NCBI GenBank assembly: GCA_033032865.1
Contig: JAWHQI010000004.1
Span: 25,402,001 to 25,466,000, forward strand
DNA from: Dactylorhiza incarnata
Taxonomy: Eukaryota; Streptophyta; Magnoliopsida; Asparagales; Orchidaceae
DNA length: 64,000 bases
Reading direction: 5' to 3'
A program made the translations under genes and the position numbers. The notes under the pieces were generated by a model. It did no database searches, was not told the origin of the DNA, and saw only the letters and a program-made list of their open reading frames with translations. Positions 34,217 through 44,399 of this stretch are shown here, in pieces (the first letter of the stretch is position 1; the number at the start of each line of letters is the position of its first letter).

Positions 34217-34758
34217 ATGAAGACATCAAAAGAAGGTTTCTCGTCGAGAAGATGCAGTATCGTCGACATCAACAAAGTAGCCTTGATGTCGAGAAGACTG
34301 AAGAAGGGCAGCTGAAGACAAGTAGTTGCTAAAGCATAGTCTATCGACATGATATTGCTCATGTCGTCGAGAGAACAAAGTGATTACGACGACAGTCTGG
34401 AAGAAACAAGATCACGATGACGCAGTTAGAGATAGCATATCGCTGTATATGCAGAAACGCCAGAATGTCTCGTATTGTCGAGATATCAATGTCAGAGGCA
34501 GAAGCTAGAAGACTTGAAGATCTACCATGGTCTAAGACATCGACAAAGTCCTATCGTCGAGATGTTATCCATATCATCGTAATGTTGTCAGTATCATTAT
34601 GAAGCTACAAATATCGTCGAGACGGAATTCAAATGTTGCGGACGCACTGTCAGCAATTAATGACGCCGCCTGATTGTCCAATCAGCGCGTGCTCTTAAGG
34701 AATAGGGCGTCTGACACTTAAGGAACTTTTTCAGAAGACCGTTGGGGGCCTTGTACTC

Positions 34759-34767
34759 TTATAAAAG
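34759..34767 (+). promoter_or_regulatory. TATA box, Copia-F LTR
   Basis: TTATAAAAG, between the GTTCGTCGAAC array upstream and the 68-bp repeats downstream. Confidence 0.7.
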
Positions 34768-35127
34768 AGATAAGAGGATGCCATAGAAAGAATCTATCCT
34801 TGTGAGAGAGAAAAATGAAAAAGAATCCCGCCGTTGCTTCAATACAATAGTACATTCTGTGGAGAAGAAGAAGAACAAGAAGAGAACAAGAATCTAGCGT
34901 TCTCAGAAGAATCAGTCATCTCCATCGACTAATAATAAGCCTTTCCTCATCAGGCTAAGAGTAGAGATTGAAGAAGAACTGTGCTTTCAAGATCTGAATC
35001 AGAAACATCTTCTTCAACCTCAATAAGCCGATCTCCATCAGGCTAAGTTGCCGATCTTCATTAGGAAGAAGAAACATCGTTCGTTGCTGTAAACCTTTTA
35101 TTGTTGTATGGCTTGAGGGACTAAGTG

Positions 35128-35331
35128 TCTAGATTGAGGGCTGGAGAACTGTGAGGCTTGAGGGACAGGGCAGTGGACTTATGGGTCCGACACCGTCTAG
35201 CTTGAGGGCTGGAGAGCTGTGAGGCTTGAGGGCCAGGGCAGTGGACTTGCGGGTCCGACACCATCTAGCTTGAGGGCTGGAGAGCTGTGAGGCTTTAGGG
35301 CCAGGGCAGTGGACTTGCGGGTCTGAATTTG
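35128..35331 (+). repeat. Three 68-bp tandem repeats downstream of Copia-F TATA box
   Basis: Units start at 35128, 35196 and 35264 with TCTAG(A/C)TTGAGGGCTGG and contain CAGGGCAGTGGACTT. Degenerate continuation to about 35485. The position would be in the transcribed R/U5 part of the LTR; the strand is G-rich. Confidence 0.9.
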
Positions 35332-35791
35332 TCGAGCTTGAGGGCTTGGGTGCAGTTAGGGCATGCGGGCCTAGGCTGTAGGCACAGGACTTGCGGGTCT
35401 GTTTTGTGTAGGGATTGAGGGCCTGAGTGTCGAGCTTGCGGGCCTAGGCTGTAGGACTTGTGGGTCCGTGTTGTAAGGCTTGCAGGCATGAAGATTTGGC
35501 AGAGTTTGCCGAGCCTAGCACACTGCTAGGTAGGCGCAGAGGGAAAGAGGACTACTCAAGACACCCGGTCTTGAGGAACCTCTATAAGTTCTTGTGTGCT
35601 TTTCTGTGTTGTGCTTTATAATTTATAGATCTACTAATCAGAAATCAAAGATCACCTAAAGGGGATAAAATAATTTAAAAAACCTATTCACCCCCCCCCC
35701 CCCTCTAGGTGATAAGTTGACACCCAATAAACAACATGAGTACTCGATGAATTTTACTTAAAGAAAATCTTTGTCGATCTAGCAACCAACT

Positions 35792-36009
35792 TCTTACTTG
35801 ATTCTCCCCTTGCACTTGGAAATGAAGTACACCCCAATAGAGAGATTACACATGAATAAACACTATGTCTTTCACAATGAAGAATTACATTGCATAGTCC
35901 TGTGTTTTATGACCCATTGTAATCCGACATTGGTTTGTACTTAGCAATTAAAGTCCTGCAACTACATAACTAAAATGCCGCATCAAATACAAATTCAATT
36001 CATCTTAGT
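35792..36009. other. Unassigned stretch between Copia-E and the second Tat pol copy
   Basis: About 220 bases without a recognisable frame. It may be the end of the Copia-E LTR, the 3' end of its internal region, or decayed Gypsy-C integrase. Confidence 0.4.
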
Positions 36010-38545
36010 TCAAGGGGGACTTCTTCTAATCAAGACTATTATGGATACAATACCCAACAGAGAAGATGGCAAAGAAATGTGTTCAATGCCAAAAGTTTGC
36101 TCCTCTTCAGCATTAACCAGCTCAGCATCTCAGATCAATAGCAACTTCATGGCTATTTGCAGTTTGGGGAATGGACTTGATTGGGCCATTCTCTTTAGCT
36201 AGTGGACAATGCCGATTTTCACTTCTATCAAGCAGAGGAAGAGGGCGGTGACGGTGACCTTAGCACAACCCATACAGGAGGAGGTTGTAAAGCTCCTACA
36301 GGCCAAGTTCATTCATGAAATCCAATATCCGCATTGGGTATCAAATGTTGTATTGGTTAAGAAAGCTGGTGGGAAATGACCAATGTGTGTTGATATTACA
36401 AAACTCAATAAAGCTTGCCAAAAAGATTGCTACCCCTTGCCTCGGATAGATTCATTAGTTGATTCTGCGGTTGGGTATTCTTGCATGAGATTTTAGATGC
36501 ATTCTTTAGCTATCGAAAAATAAGAATGCATAAGCCGGACATCCATCATACCTCATTTATCACCAATGACAGATGCTTTTTTTATCTAGTAATGCCTTTC
36601 GGGCTAAAAAAATGTCGGTGCCACCTATCAAAAAATGATGGACATGGTTTTCAAAAATAAAAAGGAAGAAAATTAGAGGTCTATGTCGATGACCTCCTAA
36701 TAAAAATCAAAACATTCTCTTATCACCTTAATGATCTCGTCGAGACATTTGCAACCCTCTGAACCTTCAATATGAGGTTGAACTCGTTGAAATGCGCCTT
36801 CTGTGCAAGTAAAATAAAATTTCTTCGCCATCTCCTCACTCCGGAGGGGTTGGAACCAAATCCCTACAAGGTGAAGGCAATCCTAGAAATGGCACCTCCA
36901 AGGTCCTCTAAATAAGTTCAATAGCTAGCCAAAAGAATGGTAAACCTAAGTTGCTTTATTTCTCGCTCGAGAGATAAGAGTGCTTTATTCTTTAAAACTC
37001 TCTGTGGAGGAGCTAAGTTCGAATGGACAAAGGAGTGTGATGATGCATTCAATTAGCTCAAAAAGCAATTAACATCAACTCCTTTGTTCCAAAGCCTGGG
37101 AGGAGGCGAAGACCTATTCCTCTACCTTGGAGTTGGCTCTGATGCAATCAGTTTAGTGTTGGTTAGAGAAGAGAAAAATAGACAATTCCCGGTTTATTAT
37201 GTGACCAAGATCTTGAAGGATGCGGAAACTCGGTATCCAATCCTAGAAAAGTTGGCCCAGATGCTTGTCACTTCAGCTCAAAGATTGAGGCCTTATTTCC
37301 AAGCCCATTCCATTCAAGTTGTCACAAACCTTCCATTAAAAAATGTGTTAGAGAGGCCAGAGCATTCAGGTAGATTGGCAAAATGGGCAATAAAACTCAG
37401 CGAATTTGACATCTCCAATATACCCAGAGTGGCAATCAAGTCCCAAGTATTAGTAGACTTCATGCTTGATGCAATGGAATCCAATTCAAAAAAAGAGGTT
37501 TGAACACCTCTTTCTTGGACAATTTTTGTCTATGGAGCCTCGGAAAGGATTTCATTCGGAGCTGGAGTCATTTTGATTAACCCAAATGGGGTTAAGCTGG
37601 ACCAGGTTTTAAAATTCTACTTCCCAACAACAAACAACTAGGCAGAATATGAAGCATTGCTCACCGGCCTCAGGTTTGCAAGAGAGTTGGGGATCGAAGA
37701 GATAAAGTCAAAATGGATTCTTTGGTAATGGCATTTCAAGTAAATGGAACCTTCGAAACCAGAAATCGCATTTTGAAGCAGTTCCAAACTCTAGTAAAAG
37801 CTGAGATAGGCAAGTCCAAAAGCTTCACCATTCAACATAATCCATGGTCAGAGAATGCAGAAGAAGACGAACTAGCAAAGTTTGGCCTTCTTTCAGGAGG
37901 AACTACTTCAGAGTTGTTCCATCCAGCTATTGAAGAGGGAGAAGTTACGCAAATATATCAACGTCCATCTTGGATGGATATATTCATCCTCTACCTCACA
38001 ACTGGAGAGTTTCACCCATCGATAAAAGATAAGAAAAGAGTTAAATTGAAAACCTCTGAGTCAATTGGGCAAAATAATTACCTTCAGCACTCTGGCTTTG
38101 AGGACAAATCCGACATCAGCTACTAGGAAACTCCTTTCAAGCTTTCTCATGGTTCACAAGCTCTTATAACAGTTGAGTTCAAGGTAAGAGTCCAAGGGTG
38201 CTACTATCTAAAGAAAATGAAGACAGCTGTATAGAGGGAAATGATGAAGAGCTGAAGTGCAGCATCGATTTAATTAATGAGCTGAGAGATACAGCAATAA
38301 TCAGACAAGAAGAAGTGAAAAGTAGAATGGCCAAATACTTTGATAAAAATGTCAGAGTTAAAGAATTTTATGTTGGCGATCTAGTCCTCAAGAAGGTGGA
38401 TGCAGCAACAAGATCTGGCTCAGTTGGGTAGGACCATTCATCGTGAAAGAAGTGCTCAAGAATGGAGCATATCGTCTCAAGACTTATGAAGGGGAAGAAA
38501 TTTTGCACACTTGGAGCGGAGACAACTTGAAGCGCTTATTTTCTT
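36010..38545 (+). pseudogene. Second copy of Tat pol (integrase piece, RT, RNase H, second RNase H, integrase end)
   Basis: 36050-36205 has KKCVQCQKFAPLQH and AVWGMDLIGPF, an integrase zinc and core start. At about 36207 the sequence switches to RT (IKQRKR..LAQPIQEEV) and then follows 23090-24930 closely. RNase H is in 37084-37503. In the second RNase H the first catalytic Asp is Tyr (FVYGAS, near 37530). The integrase core is missing and only the C-terminus is present (ETPFKLSHGSQAL, GDLVLKKV, KEVLKNGAYRL, NLKRLFS; 38130-38545). Stops at 36913 and 37639 are the same as in the first copy. Confidence 0.8.
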
Positions 38546-38905
38546 AAAAAACTTGTATTTTCTTTTCTTTCCATTCTTCCTGTAAGTATTTTGATGATGA
38601 TGTAACATCTTGTACTATAAATATTGGAAAGGAAATACCAAGATAGATTGTTGACAAGGCTAAAATCCTAACAAGCGAGACATCGATGGATTCTACTTAT
38701 TTCCCCCGCGACTTGAAGCTTGAGATGTAAATCAACCATGACCACAGATTGAGGGGAGATTTTGCATCTGTGTAGAAATAGCTCGCCAAGCTTGTGAGAG
38801 GATTTTTAGGATATCGGGTCCTTACAGATATCTAACACACCTCTACATCAAGATAGGTCTAGGTGAATGTCCAGCTCTGTCATGCATTATAGGACATTAT
38901 TATTG
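38546..38905 (+). other. Tat 3' non-coding region, first part
   Basis: Begins after the integrase stop with a T-rich stretch. No frame, LTR or repeat stands out. Confidence 0.5.
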
Positions 38906-39480
38906 TCCCGATGATCCTTCCTAGGGAAAGCAATGTCGGGGTAGCTCCTCAGCAAGACCACACCAGCACTACTTATCATATTGCTCTGTGACCCTCGAAT
39001 ACTCATTGGTTTAAGGATAGCCAAGGGTGGTCAGGAGCATCTATGATCGTCGCCTGAGCCATGGAGTGGCTAAGGGTCTTACAGCCTTGGTGATCTCTTC
39101 CAGGGAAAGCAATGTCGGTATCTCTTCAGCAACCACACTTTCCCTAGTGATCATCTTGGTCTGTACACCTCACCTCTTCTTCTTCTTTTGACCGTCAAGT
39201 TCCCCTCTCTAATTAGGGTATTACAATATTAATGATCTCGTGAGAAAAGCAATGTCGGTGGCTCTTAAGCAACCACACCTGCCCTTTTGATCATTCTGAT
39301 TTGTATGTCACTGACCGCCAAGGTCCCTTCTCTTCTAACGGTATTACAATCTTAATGATCTTTTCCAGAGAAAGAAATGTCGGTAGCTCTTCAGCAACCA
39401 TACCTACCCTATTGATCTTTTTAGTTTGTACACCTCACCTCTTCTCCTCTATCTCAATTCTCTCTACTATATTTCCAGTA
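38906..39480 (+). repeat. Four degenerate tandem repeats of about 135-150 bp
   Basis: Each unit holds GATC, GAGAAAGCAATGTCGG, GCTCTTCAGCAACCACACC and a following TTGATC..T..TTTGTA segment. The AATGTCGG words are near 38929, 39109, 39251 and 39375. Tandem repeats in the 3' untranslated region are common in Tat elements. Confidence 0.8.
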
Positions 39481-39483
39481 AAA

Positions 39484-39938
39484 GGGCGGTCTGTAAAATT
39501 TGCGACTGCCAGGTTTGGGATTTTTGTTTATTAAGGGGCGGTCTAGAGCATCTAAGGCCACCGCCTAAAATTCTGGATGATCTGTTACATTAAGGGGCAG
39601 TCTTGAGCATCTAAGACCGCCGCCTGTGATTCTTGATTATCTGTTCTATTAAGGGGCAGTCTGGAGCATTTTACACCGTCGCCTGGATCTTTTCTATGCA
39701 TTCTTCTATTAAGAAATGATTTGGAAAATCTAAGATCATCACTTGAGAATTTCTCTCTTATTTTTTCATATAAGGGGCAGTCTGGAGAATTTGAGATGAC
39801 AACCAAAAGGCTTTCTTCACTTATATTTTTTTATCAAGCAATCTAGAGTAGGTAAGACTACTCCTAAGGTAGCTCTTCTATTTTTCAACAAAGGAGCGGT
39901 CTGGGGAAGTTTAGATCGTTTCTTACACATATCTGATA
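39484..39938 (+). repeat. Tandem repeats of about 60 bp with inverted GCGGTCT/AGACCGC arms
   Basis: Units start at 39484, 39535, 39594, 39653, 39713, 39774, 39835 and 39893 (spacing 51-61). The best units read GGGGC(G/A)GTCT-N-GAGCATCTAAG and then (A/G)CCGCCGCC, so each can fold as a hairpin. The array is cut at 39938 by the Helitron, and another unit-like GGGGGCGGTCTG follows at 45001. Confidence 0.9.
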
Positions 39939-39949
39939 CTAGCATCTTC

Positions 39950-40043
39950 GAACGGGCTACGCCGGTTCTCGATGCGTCGTTGCGGGCTTCGCCCGTAACC
40001 AAGAGGGCGACGCCCGCTTGACATTCAAGCGGGCTGCGCCCGC
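39950..40043. repeat. Four GC-rich palindromes at the Helitron 3' end
   Basis: GAACGGGC-TAC-GCCGGTTC (39950-39968), CGGGC-TTC-GCCCG (39983-39995), GGGCGACGCCC (40005-40015) and GCGGGC-TGC-GCCCGC (40029-40043). The first is the terminal hairpin; the others are subterminal. Confidence 0.85.
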
Positions 40044-40285
40044 ATCTGTCGTGGGCGGTGTCTAAAATTCCGCACGTATCTTGCTTTGATTAAGTTTAAT
40101 CCAACGCAGCTTCTGTGTTTCAATTTTGATAAAATTATCGACCACAAATTGTTGTAGTAGTGTCCCCGCATGAAGAAGAATAGACTGATTATTGTTGCGT
40201 ATCTACGTTAATGCAGTATATGTAAAATTTAGTCATAAAAATAATAAAATATAGCTTAGATATTATTGATTTAAAGATGTCACGG

Positions 40286-41225
40286 TCAAACCTGCAACAA
40301 AAAGGCGTAGTAATCGCAACAGCTTATCTGTATCCCTTCGTTTGATTGTAAGCATTTGTCCCATCCGTAGGTTCGGTGTGGATATAATAGAGGGTATTGC
40401 ATTGGATCATAATATCCAATATACTCTTTCAAAGTAAGTAAATTTCCAGCTGTGGCGCATATTAATGTCCCTATCATCGGACTCCATGAAATCTTCACCA
40501 CCAACCAAGACTGCCGCAACTTGTGATGCTGTTGGAAGAATGTATTGACGATCTGTAGCTAGCCTATCTCGAATAAGAAGCTGGCAAGACATTATCTGAG
40601 GATGTTGTGATATCTGTCGAAAGCGTTGGACAAACGGATTATACACATCAAGTATTGTTTTGATTTTATGCAGCACCTCGACGTCCAGCCCATGCCCCTC
40701 TTCCGAGAGATGTTCATTTTCACAGTCCGTGTCGTATATGAACATTTGTAGAAACCTTGGTCTATTACCCGGAGTTGGTATAAGAGAGCCAATTCTATGG
40801 TATAGTGCCCCATGTGCTCTGAAGGTGTAGATTCCTTGAGCAAATGACGGAATGGATTCATCCAATGTTACGCCCATCGACGTGGATGAGAAGATGTGAT
40901 TATATGCACGTACATTTTGTCAGAAATGGCGCCCTTGAGAACCTTGTTGAGTGAATAGATCAAATAGCTCGGGCGGAGTAGGAATCCCGGGAATGATAAT
41001 TTTAACATTGTTGCAGCATAAGTTCTTTGATTCCTTATAGAACAATTTTGCATGACAATGACGGCAAAATGTCGGAGGTGGAAGTTCCATCCTAGGAATG
41101 TTTGTAATTTGAGTAGAAATTCTTGCTGAATTTCGGTTAGGTGCTCGTAGATTTGGGACCACAACCGGTAATTGATGCTCTGCCTCGGTTGATGCATCAT
41201 GGAGGTCCCCTAATTGATGGACCAA
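40286..41225 (-). pseudogene. Helitron replicase-helicase, N-terminal (Helitron-like N) domain only
   Basis: 41225-40920 has LPPPTFCRHCHAKLFYKES and LCCNNVKIIIP, the zinc-like start of plant Helitron proteins. After a stop at 40920-40922 the same frame continues (40877-40440) with GIYTFRAHGALYHRIGSLIP, LQMFIYDTD, NPFVQRFRQI and PTASQVAAVL. After a frameshift near 40430 comes YIGYYDPMQYPLLYPHRTYGW and ISCCDYYAFLLQ, then a stop. The HUH nuclease centre and the helicase that should follow are absent; the 3' tail begins within about 350 bases. Confidence 0.85.
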
Positions 41226-41265
41226 GCAATTGTGTTAGAATATTAACTATCTAAAATACAATTGT

Positions 41266-41857
41266 TTAAGTGGGTTTTGGAGAAGTATGAAATGAAGATG
41301 TTATGAAATTTCCTTGTGGTAGGATCTCCACAGCCGTTGAGGCATGGTTAAATTTATTTTGGATATTAGATTGTTGATCACGTCGTTGTTGTTGTCTCGT
41401 TGCATTTCGTGTAGTTCGTTGAAAATTCGTCAGTGAATTTCTGTATGTGGTTGATCGAGACGGTGCATCAATGTGAAGTGATGGGCCTGTGCATGGGAAG
41501 AAATGTCCACGTATATTGAATATGTAAAGGAGTCGTGATTGAAGAGGAGAATCGAGTAATACCTTCAGCAATTGAAGAAATTGTGTCTATTGTTGGGAGT
41601 AGTGTGTGTCGAGGAAGCGTTGATCCTGATGTGGAAGCCCTATTGCGTTTGTGACCAATTTTGTCATGCTCATTTGGCTGGTGGGCCATCGTTGACTTTG
41701 TGAAGTCACTATTGCAAATGGGGTAGTGCATTGCAAAATCTGATAATTGGAATGTCCATAGAAACAAATACAGAAAACAATATTTGTAAAGAAGCAATTT
41801 ATCAAAAAATAATCGCAAATTATCATGCCCGACCATTTTGCCAAAACAATCTGACAA
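41266..41857 (-). other. Helitron region upstream of the N domain, possible 5' exon
   Basis: Two overlapping minus-strand frames (41857-41468 and 41571-41266) are polar and Ser/Thr/Arg-rich, with no domain I recognise. They may be the variable N-terminus of the Helitron protein, but I cannot show it. Confidence 0.35.
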
Positions 41858-41859
41858 AA

Positions 41860-43760
41860 ATAGAGCTATTAGGATAGGCTATTGAAAAGAGAAAAAGTTG
41901 CAATCTGAAAACACCAAAAAGGTAGTAGAAACCTAAAATCAACTATTACTATTAGGAAAGGCTATTATGAGGAATTGTTTTGAACTGTTTTTACACTAAA
42001 CATAATATCAGGAAAGCCTATTTTGAATATCTCATTGGAAATATTTCAGTGGAAATATCTCATTGCCTAGTTTAATATCAGGAAAGCTTCATACAAATGT
42101 GATTCCCTCTCATTCTCATATTCTCATTCATCACAAACTTGCACTTCGCTAATGCTGAGAGAAGAAATTAAAATGTGATTAAAACATGCTTCATTGTTGT
42201 TAAAGTGAATGCAACAATGGATGGAATATCAGATGCGCATCAAGGAAATACGTTAACAAAACAGCGTGAATTGAATTCATTACCAGCTCAGGGAACGAAC
42301 GCAAAAGGAGCGGAGCTGGGTTAATTGTATATCCTGCAAGAGAGGGAGTGAGAACATGAAACAGTCAAAAGTGCCAATATTCATGCATTCTCATTTTTTT
42401 GCTTTAAATTCCACAAATAAATATTTGATATTTCATACATGCTAAGAAACCCCTCATCACTCCAGGACAGTTCAACCGAGTCCAACAATTAGCCGCTTCA
42501 AAATCTTCTGTACACTTGAAATAAAGAGCATGCCTAATCTTAAATGTGGAAACTAATATTAATATTAATTCTATTTGTAAGCCTGTAGAACAATTTGAAG
42601 AGTCTCAGACTCTCAATCAACAACTAGCATCAATATGACATTCAATTTGAAGAGTCTCAGACTCTCAATCAACATCTAGCATCAATATGACATTCATCTT
42701 TGGCTCTTCCGCTGAAAAAAAATTTATTCACATATATGTGGCTATGCATACTAAAATAAAAAAAGTATTTGTTTAATTTCATAGCTAACACTGTAACACA
42801 ATAGTCCAGATTGGTACAAATGTCAACATTATAAGACAATATAGCTTACAGATAGCGAGTAAATCAAATGCAGCTGTGCGAGCAGGCGTGGTGTAGAATG
42901 AAGCTTGAAAGAGAAATCGCTGCCGAGGAGATGCGGATTAGGCTCGGTGGAGGAGTATTAGAGGAGCTTCAGGATCATCCTACAAACAAATGCACAAACC
43001 TTTACACATTCAATTCATCATTATCAAATAGCTATTGGTTGACTTCCATTAAACTTGGAAAATAAAACGCGGATAACTGAGAACCGTTAGTGGCGAAATA
43101 AAACGTGACAGTGCCTATCATGAAGTGGAGAAATAAAACTTGGAAAATAATGGCATTTGCAGTTAAAATTAAGCTTGGAGAATAAATTGATCAAAACTGA
43201 AGCTTGAACAAACCTAGACTTCCGATAACAAAAATACGATATTTTGAAACCCAGATCATAATAATTTGAACCGAGTAATGCAAAAATACGATATTTTAGT
43301 TAATAATTTGAAACCCAGACTCATTCCAGAGAAAACAGTGGTAACTGATATTTGAGCAGGAAAACAGGGAGGAGCAAACTGCGGTAAAAAATTCAGGGTA
43401 GTTCCATAGATGAGAAGGAAAACAGGGTAAGCAGTTACTATATATTCTAATGTTAAAATGAGTCCCAAAAATATAATACATTCATTTAGAAGATTAACAG
43501 AATTTAAAAGTAAATCCCAAGCAGTATTTACCAAAAATATAATACCCAACCAGTGTTTACTTCTCTTGTGAAGATTAACATGTTATCTTCTATTTGAGTA
43601 GAATGTTTAGCACATTTTTGAAGGATAACAGAATTTAAACACAATAAGAGAAATTCATCCCGATGAGCAGGAAAACAGGGAGGTTCCATAGATAAGCAAA
43701 TTGCTATACAAAACTCAGGGTACCTATGTAAAAAATTCAGGGTTCCATAGATGAGAAGGA
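41860..43760. other. Helitron non-coding middle
   Basis: AT-rich sequence. Besides the 52-bp duplication I see recurring AATAAAACTTGGA and GGAAAACAGGG(A/T) words but no gene. Captured host exons are not evident. Confidence 0.5.
42591..42694. repeat. 52-bp tandem duplication in the Helitron
   Basis: CAATTTGAAGAGTCTCAGAC starts at 42591 and again at 42643; the two units differ at one or two bases. Confidence 0.9.
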
Positions 43761-43763
43761 AAG

Positions 43764-44339
43764 CAGGGTATTTGTTGATACCTGTAACTGTGCAGGGTAG
43801 TTCCCGATGAGCAAATTACTGTACAAAATTCAGAGATATAAATAAGTCATACATTCCAAAAGGCAACACAGAAATCGTGCAATGCAAGACTCTGAACATT
43901 AGAAATCACGCAAAAATCGTGGAATGTAAGGGCAACTTAGAAGAGAAATCATTCCTAAAACAGAAATCGTGAAACCACTTCGTTCATGAAAAGGAAAAAA
44001 GAGGCGATTATCGTGAAAATTATCTTAGCAGTGCAAGACAGAAAGGCAACACAGGAATATATAAGTCATACAGGGTATTTGTTGATACCTGTAACTATGC
44101 AGGGTAGTTCCCGATGAGCAAATTGCTGTACAAAATTCAAAGATATAAATAAGTCATACATTCCAAAAGGCAACACAGAAATCGTGCAATGCAAGACTCT
44201 GAACATTAGAAATCACGCAGAAATCGTGGAATGTAAGGGAAACTTAGAAGAGAAATCGTTCCTAAAACAGAAATCGTGAAACCACTTCGTTCATGAAAAG
44301 GAAAAAAGAGGCGATTATCGTGAAAATTATCTTAGCAGT
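43764..44339. repeat. 307-bp-spaced duplication in the Helitron
   Basis: About 269 bases (43764-44032 and 44071-44339), starting CAGGGTATTTGTTGATACC and ending ATCTTAGCAGT, are nearly identical. The 38-base spacer resembles part of the unit. The duplication lies in the 5' half of the Helitron. Confidence 0.9.
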
Positions 44340-44399
44340 TGTTTTCACAAAGGAATGGAAAATTTTTCCTGAGAAGGATCTAAGCAGGGAAGGCGAACG

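Larger units (their letters stand above)
33712..35736 (+). mobile_element. Copia-F solo LTR
   Basis: 2025 bp, TGTTGGGAACAG...AACAACA, with TGAGT on both sides (33707-33711 and 35737-35741). TATA box TTATAAAAG at 34759-34767. The 3' end has a C-run followed by TCTAGG (35688-35708), as in the Copia-A and Sirevirus LTRs. It is inserted in the Copia-E LTR. Confidence 0.9.
25168..35791 (-). mobile_element. Copia-E LTR, split by Copia-D and solo LTR Copia-F
   Basis: Three pieces join when the inserts and duplicated target sites are removed: 25168-25496, 32979-33711 and 35742 to about 35791. The left end TGTACTTGTC and the early AGAGGGGGTGAATAGG match copia LTR 3' ends on the minus strand. A TATA box CTATAAATAC is at 33391-33400. 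The right boundary is uncertain: the run at 35796-35812 (minus AAGGGGAGAATCAAG) could be its polypurine tract, or the LTR may reach about 35990. Solo LTR or truncated 3' end cannot be told apart. Confidence 0.6.

Noticed and set aside
33855..34362. Repetitive frames (R-R-T-S-F-F, D-E-L-H-S-S patterns) on the minus strand
   Set aside because: Produced by the GTTCGTCGAAC tandem array in the Copia-F LTR; open in several frames because of the repeat, not because of a gene.
39484..39938. 60-bp repeats considered as a CRISPR array
   Set aside because: The whole unit repeats in degenerate form; there are no constant repeats with unique spacers.
39950..40043. GC palindromes considered as a transcription terminator or CRISPR-like repeat
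   Set aside because: Their position against the CTAG end fits a Helitron terminus; there are no equal spacers and no cas genes, and the context is eukaryotic.
41266..41857. Considered as a captured host exon in the Helitron
   Set aside because: No recognisable domain, and its position just upstream of the Helitron N domain fits a variable N-terminus equally well.
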